Shown one piece after another: positions 1-11,575 of a stretch of 64,000 nucleotides of DNA (the first letter of the stretch is position 1; every line of letters starts with the position of its first letter). Where the stretch lies: the NCBI RefSeq assembly GCF_030272615.1, contig NC_081415.1:505193373-505257372 (forward strand), written 5' to 3'. The translations under genes and the position numbers were made by a program. The notes under the pieces were generated by a model. That model did not search any database, was not told the DNA's origin, and worked only from the letters and a program-made list of their open reading frames with translations. The DNA comes from Cryptomeria japonica. Taxonomy: Eukaryota > Streptophyta > Pinopsida > Cupressales > Cupressaceae.

Positions 1-1171
1 ACAAAGGTTTATCCTGGGATTAACTCCTAATTCAGTGGGTAATCCTAATTTAGGCTTGACCCTTAGCCTTTAGATAACCATGAGGTCTTCTCAGGCCTTT
101 AATGCCTCCAACCTCTTCTTTCAACCCAATCCTGTGTTGACACTTGTCATTATTTTATTGGTGCCAATTGTGCACATGGATCCCCAACTTTCAAGCTTGG
201 CCCTTGATTAAACCATTCAATCCTGGCCATCCATTGCTCCATTTTTCCTATAAATAGAGCCCATTCCTTCATAATCCAGATCCTGAAAACTTGTATGCAT
301 TTAGACTATAGCCATTTTAGAGAGCATTTTAGCATAAACAAACTAAATCTTGTCTTTTGGTAAAATACATCATTTTAGCATTAAAATAGCTTTTTATTTC
401 ATGTTTAGAGCTATTCTACAATCTCAATCCTCCATAAGCATCCATAGTGCAAAAAGCTGCTGAGAGCTACACTATTTTGGAACTTGGAGAGGAGAGGAAC
501 AAGGGAGAAGAAGCTAAGGCCATGCTAAGAGGCAGTTGGAGATGTCTCATGATCATTTGTTCTATTTATTAGATATATTTAGCATGTTTCTTTTAGTGTC
601 TCTTTTGGAATGCCTTCATGTTTTAGTTTTTGATTGACTAACGTTAACATCTTGTGTGTTTTGTTTTGATTGATCAAGAACTAACAATTGTGCCATTTAG
701 GAGGGCATCAGTATATATATGTTTTTTTGTGTTTATCGGTAGATGCAGTATTGCAGGTACCGGACATCGACTCCACCTACCCTCACAGGGTTGAGCATGT
801 CCTATTCCCAATGACAGTTATTGGAGATGACTTGGTTTTCCCTCACCTACTAATGGCGTAGTATGTTCATCTTGTCAGTCTTGTCAGGTGTAAGTGTTGT
901 CTAGTCTTGAGTCGGTATCTTGTTCTACCTATGTGTGGTTGGTCATGTGTGTGTGTATGATTTATTATGGATTGGATTAATTATCCTATGGTTGGATAAT
1001 GTTTGTTTAATTAATAAATTAATGTTTATTAAATTAATTAATTAATGTTGTGTAATAGTTAATAAAGTTATAATTAATTAATTAATTAATAGATATTTGA
1101 TTTATTATTATTGAATTTATTTACATTTGATTTATTAATTAATTATTTTTGTTTGAATTTAATCTATTGTT
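1..1171. other. AT-rich non-coding DNA with an LTR-like stretch
   Basis: I see no convincing coding region here. A TATA-like box with the core CTATAAATAG lies at about 247-261, followed by a long leader-like stretch. This is how the promoter part of a plant LTR looks, but I found neither a primer binding site nor a partner copy, so assignment to an element is only a guess. From about 960 the sequence becomes simple A/T repeats built on TTAATTAA. It is the left flank of the LINE insertion and probably continues at 7403. Confidence 0.4.
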
Positions 1172-1187
1172 ATTTATTAATTGATTT
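1172..1187. repeat. Target site duplication of the LINE, left copy
   Basis: ATTTATTAATTGATTT occurs here and again, identical over 16 bases, at 7387-7402. The two copies bracket the minus-strand LINE exactly. This length is typical of target-primed reverse transcription by L1-type elements. Confidence 0.85.
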
Positions 1188-1217
1188 GAAATAAAGGGGT
1201 AAAAACTTTATTGAAAA

Positions 1218-4200
1218 TCAGGCACAAGAATTAAAAATAGAACCAGGGCCCCAAGGCCCAGAAATGAACCACAAGCCCAGCCCAAGATCAGCCAGTTTCA
1301 TACCCATCCAGGTCCTCAGCAAAAATCTTCTACAAGTCCTGACAGTAATCCAAGGAGAGATGCTCCCAACCTTCAACTTTCCAATCACTACCATGTTCCG
1401 AGGCCCACTTAGCCAAACAATCTGCTGCTCTATTCCACTGATGAGGAATGTGGATGAAAGACAGCTACTCCATTGACGAGCTAATATGGAGAATCTGATG
1501 ATCAATCTCTGCCAACTACCAATGAATCCCACTCACATTCTGCTTTGTCAACAAGTTCACAACAATTTGTGAATCCAATTCACAGATAACCTTCCTTCAA
1601 CCCAACTCCCAAGCACACTCCAAGGCATAGAGAATTACAAAACCCTCCATAAAATTATTAGAATGCCACCCTTTATGTACCGAAAAGAAGAAGACCACCT
1701 CCCCCATATGATCCCTACCAACACCACCAACCCCAGCAGGGCCTGGGTTACCCCTAGAGGAGCCATTGATATTAATCTTGATAAACTCATCCTAAGGAGG
1801 CATCCATCTTCCCACCCTTTGAACCTTCTTCATAGTATGCGTACCTCTCCTAACACAAGCTGAGGTAGGAAACAACTCCTGCAATCCCAACCTACTCACA
1901 ATATTTGCCTCATCTCTATTCAGAGGAAAATGCACCTCACATTTAGCTTCCATCGTCTCTCGAATCATAACAATGATTCTATTCCACACTTGTTGAACTA
2001 CCAGTCTGACCTCATGAAAGATCCTCCTGCTCCTCTCGAGCCAGATCTGCCACAGTATGAAAATGGGCCCAATGTACCAGATAATATAGAGGAAGGAGGA
2101 GAAGATAGGAGGTCTACCCAAACTGCTCCAAAACTCCACTAGAGAATCCGCGTGAACACAAGAATGCTTCCACACCCCCCACCAATAGTTCCAAATAAGC
2201 ATAGAGAATGAGCATCTAAAGAACAGGTGTGAGGAGTCTTCCTCCCCATTACCACACAAGGCACAAATGGAAGGCCCCAAAAATCCCTACTTGTGAATAT
2301 TGTCCCAAGTTAGGCATCTGTTCAAAGCCAAAGTCCAAGCGAAGCAGTTACACTTCGGCCAAGAAAAATTAATCCACACCTATTTCCACCAAAGCACCTG
2401 TCTTCCCTTAAGTCTTTGGTTCAACAGTTCTTGGTATCCACTATCCACAGTAAAGACGCCCTTAGGATTCGGAAACCAAGCAAGTCCATCCCTACCCTTG
2501 AGTGAACTACAGTGTCTATTCGCCAGAATGCCTTGCAACTCATCACACTCTTCCTCCATCCCAGCCACCGGCCACTCATTAAGAGCCTTCCATCACTCCA
2601 TCTCTAGCCACCCACACCTATAAATAGCCTTGAAGTCACTCACCCTAGACCACCCTGCCTCCAAAAACCTCTGGCAAAGATTCCCAAGGTTGGGAAACTG
2701 GTCCAGGATGGGGGGGTAACCATCCCAAGAGTTGTTCTAGAATAGGACCTCTTCCCTCCTCCTGCAAATCCAAAAGAAACCTTCCTTAATTAGAGAAGCC
2801 CCCTTCTTAAGAGTACTCCAAATCATTGAGCCTTTTCCCTCAAGTGGATATCTTGGAATTTCCTCCATCGGGATCCTGTGCATATATTTGTAGGCCAAAA
2901 TCCTAGCTCAACCACGATCCTACTCAGCACACCACCTCCAGTACAATTTAGCCGCCAGAGCCTCCCCAAATAAAATAGACTGCCTTAAACCAATCCCCCC
3001 CAACTACTTCAGGCTACACACCAAATCCCAATTGATGAAACTCCATTTGGAAAAGGAAAGATTGTCTAGCCATAAGAATTGCCTTGCCAGAGAGTCCAAT
3101 CCCTTCAAGAACCACTTAGGAACCACTTGAAGCATACATCAATAAATCGGAAGATCCTGAACCACCAACTGAATCAGCTAAACCCTACCAGCAAAGGATA
3201 ACCATATATTTGTCCAGTGATCAACCTTCATGCGAAATTTATCGAAGATACCATGCCAAGATTCCTAGGAGGGTTACCAGGAGAAACAGGAATACCCAAA
3301 TAAGTCAAGGGAAAAGAGCCAACTTGGAATCTCAAGATAAGAGAAATCCTCCTTTGAATAGTACCAAAAGTGTTGAAGAAGAGGATAGAAGATTTATCCT
3401 CATTGATCAGCTAGCTCGAAGTTGCAAGATAAACATCCAAAACCTTTCTCAGATTAGTAGCCTCTCTGATCTGAGCAAGTTCCATCAGGGTCCTGTCATC
3501 AACAAATTGCAAATGAGACTATGACTGCAAGTCATTACCCCAACTCCATCCGTGAATAAAACCCAGACCCACATTATGCTTAATCAACCTCCCCAGACCC
3601 TCAGCCAGAAGAATGAATAGGTAAGGGGATAGGGAGTCCCCCTGGCAAAGACCCCTGGAAGCACCAAACAACTCAGTATGATCTCCATTGATTAGCACTG
3701 AGAAAGAGGTAGATGTAACACAACTCATAACCCATTGGATCCATTCGTCAGCAAAGCCAAACTCCTTGAGAATATTCTGGAGGAAGGACCAATGAACTCT
3801 ATCATAAACCTTAGCCATATCCAGCTTAATAAACATAGCTTTTTCCTTGGAAGTTGCCATAGAGTGAATGGTCTCCATAGCATTGACCACCCCATCCAGG
3901 ATTTGGTGCCCTTCCACAAACCCACTTTTCTCCTCAAAGATAACATCCCCCAGACACTTTTTCAACCTATCCGCTATCAACTTAGAGATGATTTTGTAAA
4001 TCACATTGAAGAGAGAGATAGGTCAGAATTGGCCTAACCGGTCAGCCCCATCACACTTGGGGATAAGTGCAATGAAGTTGCATTCAAAGCCCAAAGCATC
4101 TACTTATTCCTCTGGGACTCCTGAAGTACTTCCCATAAATCCAGTTTGATAATAGCCCATAAATCTTGAAAGAATTCAACTAGGAACCCATCCAGTCGAG

Positions 4201-5589
4201 GAGTCTTTCCCTTTCTCATGTGAAAAACAATCCTCTCTAGTTCTTCTAGTGAAATGGGACCTATAAGATGCTCATTCATCTCCCTAGTAACTAGAGAAGG
4301 GATGCAATCGAGAACTTGATTTTCCTCCACTGAGTCCCCCTGAGAATCCTCCCTGAAGAGAGATCAGAAATAATGTAAAGACTCCCTAGAGATCTCTTGC
4401 AAGGATAAAAGTTGCTCACCTCTATCATTGACCAGAACAGGAATGGCATTTCCATGTATTCTTGCTTTCATTGAGTTGAAGATGAAGGTAGTGTTCTTAT
4501 CCCCCTCTTGAAGCCAATCAATATGAGCTCTTTGTTTCCAGTATATTTCCTCCCTAAGCTCCCATTCCTCTAAATCCTTGACAGCCCTATCTTCCTCCCT
4601 AAGCAAGGCTTCAGACAAACCATGCTCTTTGATGTCATTGGTGATACCATTCAACACTATCTGAGTAGCTTTCTTAGCATGAAAAATATTCCTGAAACCC
4701 TGACGGTTCAATTTTTTAAGCTAAAACTTAGCAAATTGTAGCTACTTGGCAAAAGTGTACATAGCAGTGCCAAAGGTAGGCCTCCCTTTCCTCCACCACT
4801 CCACAACAAGAGTCTGCAAAGCAGGATCCCGAAGCCACATAAGTTGGAATTTGAATGAAGGAGAGAAAGCAACCTGAGTAGAAGAAGAAACCATCTTGAT
4901 GGGCCAGTGGTCGGACCCTCTCCAGTCAATAATCTTAGAGCTTGTGGACCACTCCCCACCAATCCAAAAACTAGAAACTAGAAATTGATCCAACCTTTCT
5001 GCAATCCAATACTACCCTACCCTCCTATCATTCCAGGTGAACAGACCATTACCAAGCTTAATGTCAACAAGATGCAACAATGCTATATTATCCCAAAAAA
5101 GGAAAGACAAAGGTTCCAACATCCTAACACCCCCTTCTTCTCACTCAACTCAAGGATGGCATTGAAATCACCCACCATAATCCAAGGATGAATAGGGGCC
5201 AACCTTCGCATACAATAAATATGGGACCATAAGTTTTGCTTACCCTGAAGATCAGTGGGGACATAGATGTTAGTAAACAAGATATATTCCCCAGTCTCAA
5301 GACTAGAGACAAGCCTGGATAATGAATATCTGGAGGCCACCCACCAGATAGGGTGAATCCTTGAAGGGTTCTAAAGACAGGCCACCCCTCCCGAGGAGCC
5401 CACAGCCCCAATACACTGACATTGGCATCTCCCCCATAGCTTTGGCACCAGATCCATCATACTTTCCATAGAAATTTTTGTCTCCTGCAAAAATAGGATA
5501 TTAGGAGAATGACTCCTTATCAACTCCTGAACAACTTTTTGTCTAGGGCCACTGTTCAAGCCCCTCACATTCCATAATAAAAAAATCAT
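1218..5589 (-). pseudogene. LINE ORF2: endonuclease, reverse transcriptase, RNase H (broken)
   Basis: ORF2 nicks target DNA and copies the element RNA into it. Reading down the minus strand, the order is as follows. The endonuclease starts with LLWNVRGLN at 5580 and carries FLQETK, GDFNAI (about 5170) and GSDHWPI (about 4900). The reverse transcriptase starts near 4330 (GPISLEELE, KTPRLDG), followed by KLDMAKVYDRVHW, GDSLSPYLF and the catalytic FVDD at 3495-3506. A zf-RVT cysteine/histidine cluster (CALCGNGEEDSSHLFFRC) lies near 2250. An RNase H remnant lies at 1790-1218. An in-frame TAG (3519-3521) stands a few codons before FVDD, and several frameshifts separate the pieces. Confidence 0.85.
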
Positions 5590-7080
5590 TTAGGGGGATT
5601 GGAAAAGTGAGAATCCAGAGTCTTTACTGATGCTGACTCAACCAAATTCTCCCCCATCAATTTGATCTTCTCCAAATCCTTTTTTCTGCCAACTTTTGAA
5701 CTCTTCTCCATTGATCCTTTCTTAATGTCCTTCTGATGGAGACCCAAATGTAAGCCCATCTTGTTACTTTTGGCCCCAATAGATTCCAATTTTTGAGCTA
5801 AAGGAGAAACATCCCCCCCAGCCAACTCCACTTCAACACTAGGAATTGTCCCCAAATGAGCCACAACTGGTAGATCCATCTCCATTTGCAGGCTCCTAGC
5901 AGTTTGCAGAGCCTAGGTTGAGTCCCAATTCACACTATCATTGACCAACCTTGATGCACCCTGATCCAAAGGAGTCAGCCCAGGGTTCACATCCTGCTGA
6001 GTGAGGTCATCCAGGGCTTCAAACTTGTTAAAGGTATCCTCCTCCTGTCTCTTCTGTAGGGGCCTTTTTTTTCCCTGATTCCTATTCTTTGTCTTAACTA
6101 GGACAAAACCATCAGTACCCACAACTTCCCCAGTCATGGCGGCTTTTCCTTTGTCAGCCCCATCTATGTTATGGGTCGGTTGTTGAGGTTGGCGCACCAT
6201 TGGTTTATACCTAGGACACTTGCACTGCAAATGACCATACTCATGACATAGATGATACCAAAATGGTAGTCTCATAATCCAGCTGCTGAACCCAAGAATA
6301 AGAACCTGCACACATATCTATAGTATATGGCAGAGGCTTACTAAGATCAATTTCAACATAGATGCGGGCGAAGGTCATTACCCTTCTCCCTAGGGTTTGT
6401 ATTGAGGCTCCAACTAGCCTCCCAAGCACTAAAGCAAGCATCCCTAACACATCCTCCTGACAACATTCCACCAGAAAACGCGGTAAACAAACCCACACTG
6501 GGACCCTATTCGGGAGTTCCTCCAAAGGGTTGAACCCTGCATGCCAAGGTTTGATGAACAACCCCACCTGGTTGTAAAAATATGGCCCTCCTTCAAAAAC
6601 CCTACTCTAATCCTCCATGCAATTGAAGGTAACCATGAAGTAGTTATTTGCCAGAAACATAATCTCCATTTCCCCTTCTGGTGCCCAAGATCTCTGAGCC
6701 CAGTTCTCCAAAAACTACAGAGAAACCCTCATCCCCAAAAACTTGCAGTATAATGAATGTTTTGAAAATTAATCAACATCTTCCGCTATCATTTTCGGAG
6801 GAATACTCAACCTTGGTCTCTCGCTGCACCTCTCCAGGTAGCCATTAATCTTCGAGATCCAAGAGCCCCCAGCACTTCGAGCCCCAAACTCTAAGGCAAA
6901 AGGGTTATTATCAAATATCTTTACATTTTGGGATGGAGATTTCAAACCCACCACAGCCCAGAAATCCAAATCGTGAGATGCCTTTGAGGCCTCTCCACCA
7001 GATCTAGACATCACAGCACTCGGAGAGCCCACCTCTCGAAAGAAAATGGGAAAAGATGCCACACCCCCTTGCAAGAACAC
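5586..7080 (-). pseudogene. LINE ORF1, nucleic-acid-binding protein (broken)
   Basis: ORF1 of plant L1 elements packages the element RNA. The N-terminal piece begins with a Met at 7080 and reads to 6769. A second open piece (6567-6241) has the DUF4283 pattern, with PVWVCLPRF and IYVEIDLSKPLP. Next comes a CCHC-type knuckle at about 6270-6190 reading YHLCHEYGHLQCKCP, where the first Cys of the usual motif is Tyr. The C-terminal part is charged, Lys/Glu-rich and low in complexity. It ends a few bases from the ORF2 start near 5589. The frame is interrupted at least twice, so no full protein can be made. Confidence 0.75.
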
Positions 7081-7386
7081 ACGCTCTCCCCACCATGCAG
7101 ATCAAAACCCCCACTACCCTTCCCCGCGACCAGGCTATGAATCTGCAAGAACCCCAAGCCCCTGCCTCCCGCAGCACCTCCCACCATCCGCAGCCACCGC
7201 ACCACCTTCCCCCCCCCCCACAGCCCTGTAGCTAACCCCTCTCGTAGCAACACCCACCCCCGCAAATGCCTCCCTCTCGTCACCGCACCAGCATGCAAGC
7301 TCCACCCATGAGCTAGGCATGTGATGCCCTAGCCCGCGTACGACTCCCACCACGCACAACTCCATCTTTTCCCAATCAAATTGATC

Positions 7387-7402
7387 ATTTATTAATTGAT
7401 TT
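7387..7402. repeat. Target site duplication of the LINE, right copy
   Basis: This is an exact 16-base match to 1172-1187. It marks the 5' end of the minus-strand LINE. Confidence 0.85.
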
Positions 7403-7791
7403 ATTGGTTATTACTTTATTTAATTATTTTTATCCTTTGGTTTATTGACGATTGATTAATTTTTATTTATTTTAGATATTGTTATCAAGCTGATTTTATT
7501 ATTAATAATATAAAGGTATAAGCCTATTTATTTTCTTACTCTCCTTAAATAATAATAATATCATTATTATCGCTTTTACTATGTAGGGAAATTTAAAAAT
7601 AAAATAAATTTTCTTTTACCTACCCTCTTATTTGATTGGGTGAAATTGAAATTATGGTAGGAAATATATTAAATATTCTACCTTGGAACTCAACAAGGTA
7701 GGTAGGAAATATTATTTTTATGGATTTATTTGATTGGTCGAGAGTTTTTGTTGGAAATATTTTTATTTGGCTTCATGTAGTTGTTTGAGGG
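7403..7791. other. AT-rich flank between the LINE and element A
   Basis: I see no gene here. The stretch is A/T-rich with short direct repeats such as GGTAGGTAGGAAAT. The last five bases before element A are GAGGG. The matching position beyond the A 3' LTR (minus strand, plus 42146-42150) reads CAGGG, a 4-of-5 match that could be a decayed target duplication. Confidence 0.5.
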
Positions 7792-9450
7792 TGTAGTGTC
7801 GTAAATTGTACACCTTTGCTAGGGTGGTACAATTTCAGACTTAGGTTAGCATCCGCCTTAGTGTGTCTTGCATCTTGCATTTCTAATTCCCCTTTAAGCA
7901 TTTAATTAATTAATTTAATTAAATCTAAGGTCGTGTCTCATCACTTTACATATTATAAAGTTGGGCCCTTAACCCTAGGTGTGCTCCTTTTCATCTTATT
8001 CCTCCAATGAATCATTTAATCATAAACCCTAATTATGTCTTATTTTGCCTATTTAGGCCCGATTTTGCATATCAAAACATCCCAAAATCAATTGTAACTT
8101 TGGGATGCACTCTAATATTATTATATCTAATGGCCCCAAAAATTTGGTGAAAAGTTGGTTGGACTGTGGCGGGAACGCACATGGTCCGCAGCTTTTTCCC
8201 TAAAATTTTGGGAGCACAATCCTATGATATAATAATGCTTAACCCCAAAATATCAGCAGGAAATTCAAATCCTAGGTCAGCCTAAACATGAAATTAAGAT
8301 CTAGGGTTTCATACTTAAGAGCTCTCTTTCTTCATTTGAAAGGGTGGGTTTTCTTAGAATCTAAGAGAAGGTTTTTAGGAGCATTCGATCCTTCTTTGTA
8401 GGGAAAGAGTAGATATTTGAATTCTTCAAAAACATTCAACATATATCCATCAAACATTCATCAAGCATCATTTTATCAATTATGGGCTTTGGAAGATGTA
8501 GAAGAACAATAGGAGATCACCGACTGACGATTGGCTTGTACCCCTCCCTTAGGGTTGGGTATGGTTTCATGTTGTTTTCATTTCTTTTCATAAGCTTCAT
8601 TTTGATTCATATTCATGCTTTAGATCACTTTGCATCATGGATTTAGAGCATTTACTTTGTCAATTATAAGCAATTAGGGTTTACTCTTTAGGGTTTCTCT
8701 AGGTTGTTTACTTTCATTCTGAGGATGTTGCACACATAGAAGGTTCTTGCACACACATTTTTAGTACATCATCAACTATTCATGGAGGTGGAAATCACCA
8801 ACATGGGGGTTTGACTAAGGCAAAACCCATATAGCCAGCCCAAACCCTTTTTTCAGCTTCAAGTACAGGTTTGGATCCGAGCATCACTAGAAGTTTCAGG
8901 ACTGGAAGAGCACACAGGGACACTTTTGGGTTGTCAGCAAAAAACCCAAGGATAGGGGTGTGGCACCCTTGTCCTACCTAGGACAGTAGCGTGGTGCCAT
9001 GGTCCTACCCTCTATCAGCAGGACTTCGCAGAACAACACATTGCATGTCTCAGAATCCCTCCTGTCAGTTTCAACTCCAGAATTGCAGAATCAGGATAGT
9101 GGCATGGCACCCTGGTCCCTGACATTTTTGCTCAGATTTCAAACACAGGTGCACCTCTAATTTTGCCTTCTGATCTATACTTTTCAGCAGTGTATCAGTT
9201 GTTATTTGATCTGCATTCTCATATTAGGGTTTGCTTGCTTAGTTGCTTTCTAGGTTAGATTGCATTGTGCATCACTCCTCTCTCTCACTTACAGCAAAGG
9301 AATAGAAAACCTAAGAGGTAATCCATGACTCTCTCTTTTTTCATAAAAAGTAGCCGATGTGTGTTACCTCCCTAGGCTCTTTTGTATTCCATGAGTGTGT
9401 ATGAGAGTGGGATTAGGGTTTCCGTACTTAGTCTCACTTTTTCCCCTACA
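7792..9450 (+). repeat. 5' LTR of Tat-type element A
   Basis: This 1659-base LTR starts TGTAGTGTCG and ends CCCCTACA. Its best partner is 42151-43806 on the minus strand (1656 bases). The two share the blocks AAATTAAGATCTAGGGTTTC and GAAAGGGTGG that the B-type LTRs lack or alter. By eye roughly nine bases in ten agree. An LTR of this family also starts at 33989, at 47518 (minus) and at 63823. Confidence 0.85.
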
Positions 9451-9456
9451 TATTTT

Positions 9457-9472
9457 TGGTAAACCCGACGTG
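9457..9472 (+). promoter_or_regulatory. Putative primer binding site of element A
   Basis: TGGTAAACCCGACGTG stands six bases after the LTR end, where a tRNA 3' end (…CCA) would pair to prime minus-strand synthesis. Element B has the related TGGTGAACCTGGCGTG at the same place. I cannot name the tRNA with confidence. It is neither the initiator-Met site seen in element C nor the site seen in element D. Confidence 0.6.
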
Positions 9473-9625
9473 AATCCAATTTCATTTTCATTACATTGAA
9501 TTTTTAGATCTAGATCTAGTTTATTTCATTTGCTTTCAAAACATTTAAAAAAAGAAAAGAAAAGATAGGTTTCTTTCATTTTCCTTGCATTGTGTGTTTA
9601 AGTTTCATGCAATTTTCATTTCAAA

Positions 9626-10677
9626 ATGTCAGATTTCTATTTGCAAGATGTTCATGCTTTTGATGATATATACAATTTTGTTGATTATGAGTTTAGTAAG
9701 GATAAATTAGATGAAGCTATAGATGATTTTTTGAACCCTAAGCCTTCTAAACCCCCATTTTTCCAAAAATTAATCAACCTTGTTACTATGCCATTTCGTG
9801 GTGATGAGAAAGATAAGTTGTTCATGATCCCTCTCATGGGTACATTCTTATCAACTCCTCCACTAGATCTAGAAACATAGTCGATTCCCATGATTCCATC
9901 TATGATGTTATGTCTCCTTTTGAGTCCAAAGATAAGCCTTTCAATCACTATGACCATGCTTTATCGGATGATGCCCTTGATGACTTTATGTCTTTGCCTA
10001 AACTTTTAAACAAGAATAATACATCTAAAAGGTTAATCAATATGATTAATGTGAATGAACATAGAAAACCACCTTTTGTTGTCTAAGCTGCATGTCCTTC
10101 TCCAACTTTACCTCTTCCTAATCAATCTCTTTTCACGGTTCAAGGTGGATATGGTCATGATTCCTTTATCACTCCAAACAAACCTATCATTACGGTTCAA
10201 GGAAGGAATCCCACTAAAAGTCCTTATAGCTATGCTAGACAACTAACTAAGGAGAGTTATAATGCAGTTGCCCATACCTATAACACGAGAAATAATAGGC
10301 AACCTAACCCTCCTTTGGTTGTTCTAACTCCTCTACCTGATCCTCAACTCATTCTTCCTCAAGCACCTCATATTTCACAAACCCTTGGTAAGGAATATGA
10401 TCTTGTCAAACAACTTAAAGCTACTCCTCCCAAGATATCCCTTTGGTATTTGCTTCAAATTTCCTTGACTCATAATGGAATTCTAAAAGATGCCTTTAAA
10501 ACATTGAATGTCCCACCCGTAGTGACATCCAATAATATGGCTTCCTTGATTCACTCTATTAAATCACCAAAGGCCCAGATTGTGTTTACACAAGATAAGT
10601 TGCCCTCTAGTGAAATTAAACAACAGTATGATCCCTTAATGATTGTGGTTATCATAAATGATAGTTTGGTAAGGTGA
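9626..10677 (+). pseudogene. Element A leader ORF in the gag position, no recognisable Gag
   Basis: The start is 154 bases after the primer site. The protein is acidic at its N-terminus (FDDIYNFVDYEF), with in-frame stops after codon 84 and near 10084. It then contains VQGGYGHDSF and ITVQG repeats, a YNTRNNRQPNPP stretch that resembles the pre-protease ITRS-type linker, and a PKAQIVF-QQYDPLMIVVII block. The same blocks occur in element B at 37317-37932. I see no Retrotrans_gag core and no zinc knuckle, both of which are plain in element D. The family therefore seems to have a different or lost capsid protein. Confidence 0.65.
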
Positions 10678-11575
10678 ACATTAGTTGACAATGGTTCTGG
10701 CCTTAATGTTTATAGTATTAACTTATTGCATAAGATCAATGTTGATACATCTCTTATTAAGCCTAATTCTCTCACTATATGTGACTTTGATAATGTTGCT
10801 AAATATTTGTTAGGTATCATCACCTTGCCTATTAAGGTAGGTCCTATTACTTTACCCACACCTATCCATGTCATGTCTGGAGAGTTGACATACAACTTGT
10901 TTCTAGGGAGACCTTGGACTCATAGCATGCAAGGTGTTCCCTCTACATTGCAGAGGAAAATCAAGATCATTCACAACAATACAACATACACCTTGTTAGG
11001 TGACACAAGATTTCAGGCTTGTTTACAAACATCAAGTTCTAAATACTCTTCAATCAATTCTTCCCCAACTATCTTAGATAATTCCTCTAAATCTTCTACT
11101 CTGATTAGTGTGACCAGTTCATCAAACCTATCTCCTATATCTGGATCGATCCTCAAGTGGACCTAAGGTTCTTGAGGAAGGGTCTTCTCAGCCCAATTCT
11201 ATGATTGAGAGCACTTTCTCTCCTGAAAAGATTCTTGGTGAAGATGATTGGGGATCCCTTGATTTCAATCCTACTTTCGTATGGGAATACAAGATTCCCC
11301 TTAGAGAACCTAAGGTTGAAAAGAAGAAAGAAGAAGAAGAACCTAAAAAGCAATCTACTTTGTCTGGGACATTGAGTAATAACTTTTTGGTAGCTTCTCA
11401 GATTTCATCTCCCTTAGTTTCTGGTCTAGAGGATTTTGATCCTTCACTTTTTGAAAATCCTCCTTCTTCAGAAATGACTAAACTTTATGGTCCTGGTTTT
11501 CACATCCTGGCTAGGTGTGGATATAATGGAAATGGATGTGGTGCTCAAGAACAAGGTATTAAGGTTCCCTTGTAA
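10678..11575 (+). pseudogene. Element A retropepsin followed by a G-patch
   Basis: The protease cuts the polyprotein. The catalytic region reads TLVDNGSGLNVYS at 10680-10718, just after a stop at 10675. The flap-to-C-terminal part ends in LGRPWTHSMQG. About 180 residues on comes a glycine-rich G-patch, LYGPGFHILARCGYNGNG, at about 11485-11540. A stop ends this piece at 11573. G-patches beside the protease are known from some retroviruses and bind nucleic acid. Finding one here in three elements of this window suggests it is an ancestral part of this group. Confidence 0.7.

Larger units (their letters stand above)
1188..7386 (-). mobile_element. L1-like LINE, nearly full length, degenerate
   Basis: This is a non-LTR retrotransposon of about 6.2 kb read on the minus strand. 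It has a GC-rich 5' part (7000-7386), ORF1 with DUF4283-like and zinc-knuckle regions, and ORF2 with endonuclease, reverse transcriptase, zf-RVT and an RNase H tail. A perfect 16-bp duplication flanks it. Near the 3' end the minus strand carries AATAAA (plus 1208-1213), but no long poly(A) tail is seen. Stops and frameshifts break both ORFs, so the copy is dead. Intact 5' sequence is uncommon for LINEs, which usually are 5' truncated. Confidence 0.88.

Noticed and set aside
7011-7365. Two overlapping GC-rich minus-strand frames at the LINE 5' end
   Set aside because: They overlap in different frames, lack domains and lie in the 5' untranslated part. GC richness alone keeps them open.
7787-7791. 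Target duplication of element A (GAGGG against CAGGG)
   Set aside because: Only four of five bases agree, so I use it as a hint and not as proof. The LTR pairing rests on sequence instead.
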